Shown in pieces: positions 59,396-64,000 of a stretch of DNA of 64,000 bases. A program made the position numbers and the translations under genes. The notes beneath the pieces were generated by a model. The model was given only the letters and a program-made list of their open reading frames with translations, made no database searches and had not been told where the DNA came from. The stretch is from an uncultured Lachnoclostridium sp. (lineage in GTDB: Bacteria > Bacillota > Clostridia > Lachnospirales > Lachnospiraceae): NCBI GenBank assembly GCA_948330435.1, contig CAOJBY010000002.1, positions 129,548-193,547 of the forward strand. The letters are read 5' to 3'. How positions within the stretch are numbered: the stretch's first letter is position 1; every line of letters starts with the position of its first letter.

Positions 59396-60382
59396 ATGCG
59401 AATTAATACTTTTTTAGATTTATGTTCAGGTATTGGTGGTGGACGTCTAGGTTTGGAGCAGGCAGGGCTTAAAAGCATTGGTTATTCAGATACCAGTAAA
59501 CTTGCGGTTCGTACATATACATTAATGCACGATATCAGAGATGAACCCTACTACTATAATTTGAAGAAAATTAAAACTGAAAAGCTACCGCCTTATGATA
59601 TGTTAATCGCAGGATTTCCATGTCAAACATTTTCTGTTATTGGCAGAAAAGAAGGTTTCTCTGATGATAGAGGACAAATAATCTTCCATTTGGCAAGAAT
59701 TTTAGAGGAGACGCAACCTAAATGTTTCCTATTGGAAAATGTCAAAGGACTAGTAACCCATGATAAAGGAAATACAATAAAAACGATCATCAATGAATTA
59801 AATCGAGCAGGTTACGATGTAGTATATAAAGTTCTTACAAGTCTTGAATATGGTGTTCCACAAATGCGTCAGCGAGTTTACTTTGTTGGGATTAGAAAAG
59901 ACTTCGGAAAAGATATTGAAGACTTTAAATGGCCAGAGCCGGTTGCGAAACCGCCTCTATCTGATTTTCTTATCAATGATAATGTGGCAACTCCGGAAAG
60001 ACTTGAAATTCTTTCTTATTATTTAATGAATTCGACTAATAACGGAAAATACACCGTGGATGATATCAAAGAAATGGAAGGAAAAATAATCGACACTCGA
60101 ATGAATGATCTTCGAATTTATGAAGGCCGATGTCCAACATTAAGAGCACAGCGAGATGGCCTTCTTTATGTAAAAGATCATACAATATACCAGCTGACAG
60201 GTTATGAGGCCCTGCTTTTACAAGGATTTCCAAAGAAATATGCAGACAGGGTAAAGAATGAAGTCTCTGACAGACATCTTCTTATGCAGGCAGGAAATGC
60301 TATGACAGTAAATGTTATCAAATTACTCGGTCAGTCCATTATAGAGTTTTTGGAGGATAATGATGAACCGATCCTATGTTGA
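59396..60382 (+). CDS. DNA (cytosine-5) methyltransferase, type II
   Basis: 328 residues. Motif I LDLCSGIGGGRLG, motif IV GFPCQTFS with catalytic Cys, motif VI ENV, motif VIII QMRQRVYFVGI and C-terminal motifs IX-X (LLMQAGNAMTVNV) are in the usual order, with a short target-recognition region. ATG at 59396 follows AAGGAT. It ends by overlapping the next gene by 20 bp, so the three genes at 59396-61743 are probably one restriction-modification operon. Target sequence unknown. Confidence 0.93.
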   Translation: MRINTFLDLCSGIGGGRLGLEQAGLKSIGYSDTSKLAVRTYTLMHDIRDEPYYYNLKKIKTEKLPPYDMLIAGFPCQTFSVIGRKEGFSDDRGQIIFHLARILEETQPKCFLLENVKGLVTHDKGNTIKTIINELNRAGYDVVYKVLTSLEYGVPQMRQRVYFVGIRKDFGKDIEDFKWPEPVAKPPLSDFLINDNVATPERLEILSYYLMNSTNNGKYTVDDIKEMEGKIIDTRMNDLRIYEGRCPTLRAQRDGLLYVKDHTIYQLTGYEALLLQGFPKKYADRVKNEVSDRHLLMQAGNAMTVNVIKLLGQSIIEFLEDNDEPILC

Positions 60383-60917
60383 ATATGTCACAAAGTACTC
60401 TGATACCTATATTAGAGTTGTCCTTGATCCCGAATATGTTACTCGAATTCAAAAATTTGTTACTGAATTGGTCGAGGCAAAAGCAGAAGAAGCTCATCAC
60501 AAAAAGGACTCTCACCAAGAAGTCAAAAGATTCACTACTGGCTTTTTGGGAGAAGCGGCACTTGAAAAATTATTGGGAATATCCATTATTGATTGGAGCA
60601 TCGGCTATTCTGGTCTCTATCATACTCCAGATATTCCTGGTTATAGAGTCGGTATCAAAACAGTCGAACATGGCAAGTTCCCCATTATTTTCAAGAAAAA
60701 CCCGTACTCACAAATAATATGTATAAAAAGCACTCAGTATAACAACCTGGTGTTCGTATGTGGTCTAGCCACAAGTGATGTTTTGAATAAATATCAAGAT
60801 GATAATCTTATTCTTGACCCAAATTTACGAGCGAGAGGGACAAAAACAGGCTTCTATGGATTTGAGCATCTAGTTCCTATTCATTCGCTTAATGGTTTAT
60901 CAAAATATAAAAAATGA
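60363..60917 (+). CDS. small nuclease-fold-like protein of the restriction-modification operon
   Basis: 184 residues from an ATG at 60363 (GGAGG six nt upstream). A GFLGEAALEKLLG helix, an acidic TPDIPG and GIKTVEHG follow the order of the PD-(D/E)XK fold (E, D, then x-x-K), but the motif is loose. I do not recognise a named family. Lies between the methyltransferase and the second nuclease-like gene, so it may be a restriction subunit, a specificity partner or a controller. Confidence 0.5.
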   Translation: MNRSYVEYVTKYSDTYIRVVLDPEYVTRIQKFVTELVEAKAEEAHHKKDSHQEVKRFTTGFLGEAALEKLLGISIIDWSIGYSGLYHTPDIPGYRVGIKTVEHGKFPIIFKKNPYSQIICIKSTQYNNLVFVCGLATSDVLNKYQDDNLILDPNLRARGTKTGFYGFEHLVPIHSLNGLSKYKK

Positions 60918-60933
60918 AAGAGAGGTACTTAAA

Positions 60934-61743
60934 ATGAGACCAGGAGAACAGTTTGAATTAGAAAGTTTGGAATATTTGAGAAAAAACTACAGAAGAAACG
61001 GTATAGAATTTATTCATCATGATACCTCTGACTCTACGGGGTCAGATATCGAAGTAATTATTAATGGTCGTTCCGAATTCTTTATCGAAGCAAAAGATAC
61101 CGCAGCACAATCAGGTCAGTTTGTTCTTTTACCAAACGATGCTACTAGAACCTTTATATTCTCTCCTCGTAACAAAAGTCTTCCAAACAAAATGACAGAG
61201 CTTATGATAACTTATATGAATGAAAATTACGATAGGTTTAACTCTGCTGGAACTGCTGGGGAAGCACTTGATATTGACCCAGACATTTTTACTCAGTGGA
61301 TTATTGGACACTATAGAGAAAAGAGGGTTAAATATGTAATAAGCAAAAGAAACCGTATGTTTATCTGTCCTATCGAAAAATTCGGTAAGTACTTTGAGGT
61401 ATCAGCAAATTTCAGAATAAAAAAGAGCGGTTCAACCGAACCATCTGGAAAATATGTTGATAATGTTATAGCTGCCTTAAAAAATCAGTTTAAAATTACT
61501 GACGTTTACAAACAAACAGTTAACGGAAAGAAAAAGCTGTTTGCCAATGCACCAGCAAACCTTTCTAAGGTTCGATTCGAATTAGGCAACTATACCTATT
61601 ACCTATCCCCTCAGGCTGATGCAGGTCACTTTGAAGTCAAACAGCTTTCAAATACCCGTAATAAAAATGTAATCTTTACTATAAATGTAAAGCAGGAACA
61701 ATTGGCAGCTGACTTAGAGCAGTTTGAGTCAGAGTTGCTGTAA
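60934..61743 (+). CDS. predicted PD-(D/E)XK restriction endonuclease
   Basis: 269 residues from the ATG at 60934, which follows GAGAGG. Residues ~25-55 hold GSDIEVIINGRSEFFIEAK: an Asp, a spacer of beta strand length, then Glu-Ala-Lys, the classic catalytic core with a GxD start. No other known domain is seen in the C-terminal two thirds, which may recognise DNA. Cotranscribed with the methyltransferase. It ends about 30 bp before an IS66 element. Sequence specificity cannot be told from here. Confidence 0.7.
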   Translation: MRPGEQFELESLEYLRKNYRRNGIEFIHHDTSDSTGSDIEVIINGRSEFFIEAKDTAAQSGQFVLLPNDATRTFIFSPRNKSLPNKMTELMITYMNENYDRFNSAGTAGEALDIDPDIFTQWIIGHYREKRVKYVISKRNRMFICPIEKFGKYFEVSANFRIKKSGSTEPSGKYVDNVIAALKNQFKITDVYKQTVNGKKKLFANAPANLSKVRFELGNYTYYLSPQADAGHFEVKQLSNTRNKNVIFTINVKQEQLAADLEQFESELL

Positions 61744-61807
61744 TATTTATCCGTTCCTTTTCTATGCATCAATCATAAGCGTCAAATCATACGCTTCCAA
61801 TTAAATA

Positions 61808-61830
61808 ATGCCGCTAAATTTTAGCGGCAT
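61808..61830. terminator. palindrome at the end of tnpC
   Basis: ATGCCGCTAAA-T-TTTAGCGGCAT is a perfect palindrome with 11-bp arms overlapping the tnpC stop codon. It may terminate tnpC transcripts or block read-through from outside into the transposon, a known protective layout. Confidence 0.55.
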
Positions 61831-63449
61831 GGTTTCCTGCATTCCCCTGGCAGTTCCGGTGCCCAAGGCAGCAGATGCTCCAGCTTTGCAGTATCTATGG
61901 TTCCTTTTTCATCACACAGCCTTGGCAGCTCCGTCAGCAAATAGTTAAAATAATAATACGGTCTCAGATTGTTCAGCTTTGCCGTTTCCGATATGCTGTA
62001 GATTATGGCGCTTGCCCTGGCCCCCTTTACTGAGTCATGAAACATCCAGTTCTTTTTTCCGATACAGAAGGTTCGGATGGCTCGTTCGCTTGCTGAATTG
62101 TCGATTGGTACATTGCCATCCGTCAGAAATACTTTCAGGTACTTCTCCTGGTTAACGCTGTACCGGAGGCCTTCTGCGGTTTTTCCTTTTGGCGGGACCA
62201 CCATGTCCTCCAGCTGCCTTTTGACCCATGCAAAATATTCCTCAACCAGCGGTTTTATGGTTCTTTGCCGCTCTTGAAGCCGTTCTTGTGCACTGAGGTC
62301 CTTTAAGGTTCCCTCCAGCTTATATATCAGTGATATCCGGCTCAACGCCTGGTATGCTATGGAACGCCTTACCGCATTTGGGTCTGCTTTGTCTGCGGCC
62401 TTTATGGAATCCGCATAATCACGTCTCGCATGGGCCCAGCAGTTCGCATTCACAAGCCCTTCAAGCTTGTCTTCAACCAGGTGGTACTGTTTCAGCCCGT
62501 CGGTAACAAGAATTCCCTTGTAATTCCGATAGAATGCAAGCGGCAGCTCATGGTCCCGCCCTTTTTGGTATTCATATATGACGATTGGACGGTCCTTGAA
62601 GAACTCCCCTGACCGGTGGACCCACATATAGCTTTTGCTGCCAGGACGGCGGTCGTCATTTATCACTTGTGTCGGAGTCTCGTCCGACTGGGTAACGGGC
62701 AGCGTGAGCAGCTCCTGTTTCATGCGTTCTACAAGCGCAGCGAAATATTTGTCCGAACTGCCCGTAATCCAGTTCGCCATTGTCTGTCTCGAAATGTTCA
62801 CGCCATTTCGTATGAATTCCTGCTCAATCCGGTAGAGCGGTGAGGAGTTCACATACTTTGCATTCAAAATGGAAGCCAGCAGAGACGGGGTCACTATACT
62901 GTTTGGAAAAATGTCCTTTGGCCTGTCGCCACGCAGAAACTCATCCTGATGATATCCGTCCGTTCCCACATACACCTCCACCGTATGGATTTCAACCGTC
63001 CAGGATTCCGGCTCATGGCGCAGGCGTTTATAAGTTTCATCCGGCATGCACTTCCAGTTCCCCTTTCCGTAAAAAGCGTCCAGTGCTTCTTCGGAGACCG
63101 TATGTGCCGGAATGACTTCCTCGGGGAACGCTTTCAAGTCCATCTCACGCTGGCCCTTCGTTTTCTTTTTGCGGGGTTCGGGTGGGATTACCTGGTCTTC
63201 CTCCGGTTCGCCTGCGGATTCGTCACAAAGCGTATCCGCCTCATCAAAGAAAGACAGCTGACCGTCAATGGACTTCACGGTTTCCGTGCTGCGCCCGAAA
63301 CGGTGTTGGTTGGCAATCCGTACCTGCTCTATGAGCTTTTCGACATTTTCGTTTAATGCATCAAGCTGGCCCTGCATCGTCAGAATGATTGTTATTAGTT
63401 CATCACGGCTTAGTGTGTTCAGTTCATTCAGGGTATGTTTTTGACTCAT
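61821..63449 (-). CDS. tnpC: IS66 family transposase TnpC
   Basis: 542 residues: N-terminal leucine-rich coiled coil (LNENVEKLIEQVRIANQHRFGRSTE), Zn-ribbon-like and linker region, and a DDE catalytic core with DETPTQV, TDGLKQYH, NCWAHARRDY and the ASERAIRTF region. Also the typical MWVHRSGEF and GKKNWMFHDS segments. The start follows AAAGGAG. Intact reading frame, but tnpB is truncated, so mobility probably needs helper proteins. Confidence 0.93.
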   Translation of the reverse strand: MSQKHTLNELNTLSRDELITIILTMQGQLDALNENVEKLIEQVRIANQHRFGRSTETVKSIDGQLSFFDEADTLCDESAGEPEEDQVIPPEPRKKKTKGQREMDLKAFPEEVIPAHTVSEEALDAFYGKGNWKCMPDETYKRLRHEPESWTVEIHTVEVYVGTDGYHQDEFLRGDRPKDIFPNSIVTPSLLASILNAKYVNSSPLYRIEQEFIRNGVNISRQTMANWITGSSDKYFAALVERMKQELLTLPVTQSDETPTQVINDDRRPGSKSYMWVHRSGEFFKDRPIVIYEYQKGRDHELPLAFYRNYKGILVTDGLKQYHLVEDKLEGLVNANCWAHARRDYADSIKAADKADPNAVRRSIAYQALSRISLIYKLEGTLKDLSAQERLQERQRTIKPLVEEYFAWVKRQLEDMVVPPKGKTAEGLRYSVNQEKYLKVFLTDGNVPIDNSASERAIRTFCIGKKNWMFHDSVKGARASAIIYSISETAKLNNLRPYYYFNYLLTELPRLCDEKGTIDTAKLEHLLPWAPELPGECRKPCR

Positions 63450-63718
63450 CCGGAGGCTCCTTTGCTATAGTTTATTATACTATAAAATCCGGAAAATGGC
63501 GAATTGGGGCGAACCCGTACTTCGTCAAAATGCCCATGGATGAGAACGTTTCACGGTCTCCTGTACAATGGGAAAACATAAGCTTTTCAAGGTTCGACAT
63601 TTCTTCCGTAAAAGGCATACGGCCATGCAGGCGGCGTCTGCCAGCGGTTAAAGGGGCCGCACGGGCATTCCCCTTTCGGACAAAACAGGCACGAAAAAAT
63701 CTCTGTTTTGCACAAACG

Positions 63719-63901
63719 TCAAAAGGCCTTTTGGGGATGCACTTCCCGGATCTTGGGCTTTAATGGGTTCAATCCCACCATAAGCATATGGTATTGCTCC
63801 ATCGTAAGTTCCGCCGCCTCGGCAGGGGTACGGGGCCATGAAAAAGAACCGGATTCAAGCCTTTTATATAAAAGCAGAAAGCCGTCCCCTTCCCAAAGAA
63901 G
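63719..63901 (-). pseudogene. tnpB: IS66 accessory protein TnpB, C-terminal fragment
   Basis: 61 codons end in TGA at 63719. LWEGDGFLLLYKRLE, SWPRT and MLMVGLN are the well-conserved C-terminal end of IS66 TnpB, a protein of about 115 residues. In frame with it, a TAA lies at 63902-63904, immediately where the sequence turns into unrelated inverted repeats, so about half the protein is missing. Confidence 0.8.
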
Positions 63902-63982
63902 TTATCCCGATGTTTTAGTTATTCCGATGCTGTCGAAACTTCATGGTTCCTACTATTGTTTATGCAAATAGCATCGGAATAA
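63901..63982. repeat. set of direct and inverted repeats at the broken end of IS66
   Basis: GTTATCCCGATG (63901-63912) and GTTATTCCGATG (63918-63929) are near-identical direct copies 17 bp apart. TTATTCCGATGCT (63919-63931) is matched by the inverted AGCATCGGAATAA (63970-63982). Multiple short terminal repeats of this kind are known at the ends of some insertion sequences such as IS21; the element's body would lie beyond the window. Confidence 0.6.
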
Positions 63983-64000
63983 GTTTTTACTCTAAACCAT

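Larger units (their letters stand above)
61775..63901 (-). mobile_element. IS66-family insertion sequence, 5' end missing
   Basis: Contains tnpC (61821-63449), a 269-bp gap and the C-terminal end of tnpB (63719-63901). One end begins near 61775 with ATAAGCGTC, like the GTAAGCG ends of IS66 elements. The other end, with tnpA and most of tnpB, has been replaced at 63901 by sequence with inverted repeats typical of another element. Orientation minus. It inserted right after the restriction gene. Confidence 0.78.

Noticed and set aside
63648..63839. 63-codon minus-strand reading frame as a gene
   Set aside because: It lies in a different frame from the recognisable TnpB C-terminus (63719-63901) and has no coding character.

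Overview
The window looks like a chromosomal segment of an anaerobic Gram-positive member of the Clostridia, most probably Lachnospiraceae. The evidence is a clustered rnf ion pump, DUF4317, recA-recX behind a Firmicutes-type LexA box, lipoproteins and sortase-like surface proteins, AGGAGG ribosome binding sites and sigma-A promoters. This placement is inferred from gene content, not from a marker gene.

Layout. 1-6.1 kb: the C-terminal part of a cell-wall amidase (truncated by the window edge), a short-chain dehydrogenase followed by an LrgA/LrgB pair, a Dam-like adenine methylase, an aromatic-acid-exporter-like membrane protein and an Na+/alanine symporter facing a LysR regulator. 7.4-10.5 kb: a two-gene ATPase + TPR cassette that looks like an accessory signalling or defence module. 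10.5-20.4 kb: a minus-strand run with a flavoprotein, greA-like, DUF4317, a TetM-like GTPase fused to a Rae1/YacP-like NYN nuclease, recX and recA (with SOS box), then a phosphoesterase, a peptidase and asd. 20.4-26.4 kb: remnants of a toxin-antitoxin pair and an ABC permease, then the rnf cluster, in which RnfD and RnfG are one polypeptide. 26.5-34.8 kb: argH, queH, a VanY-like peptidase, a secreted protein, a two-component system and a two-gene ABC importer without a binding protein. 34.9-43.4 kb: a DeoR-flanked sugar-uptake operon carrying an FGGY kinase, acetoin-dehydrogenase-type E1 alpha and beta and a free-standing lipoyl domain. 43.4-56.5 kb: two very large surface proteins, a truncated Rpn-type nuclease, a cysteine hydrolase and a second amidase. 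56.6-64 kb: tRNA-Thr(CGT), then an AT-rich defence island (a DUF262/DUF1524 protein broken by one in-frame TGA, and a C5-methyltransferase with two downstream nuclease-like genes) and a damaged IS66 element.

Four things stand out. (1) A dispersed hairpin repeat of about 108 bp occurs three times, each time ending 10-16 nt upstream of a start codon and in the same orientation as the gene. (2) The sugar operon couples uptake and a kinase to a TPP enzyme and a lone lipoyl carrier, with no E2 core or E3. (3) The TetM-NYN fusion lies next to recA-recX and greA. (4) The ATPase/TPR pair resembles a STAND-type sensor split over two genes.
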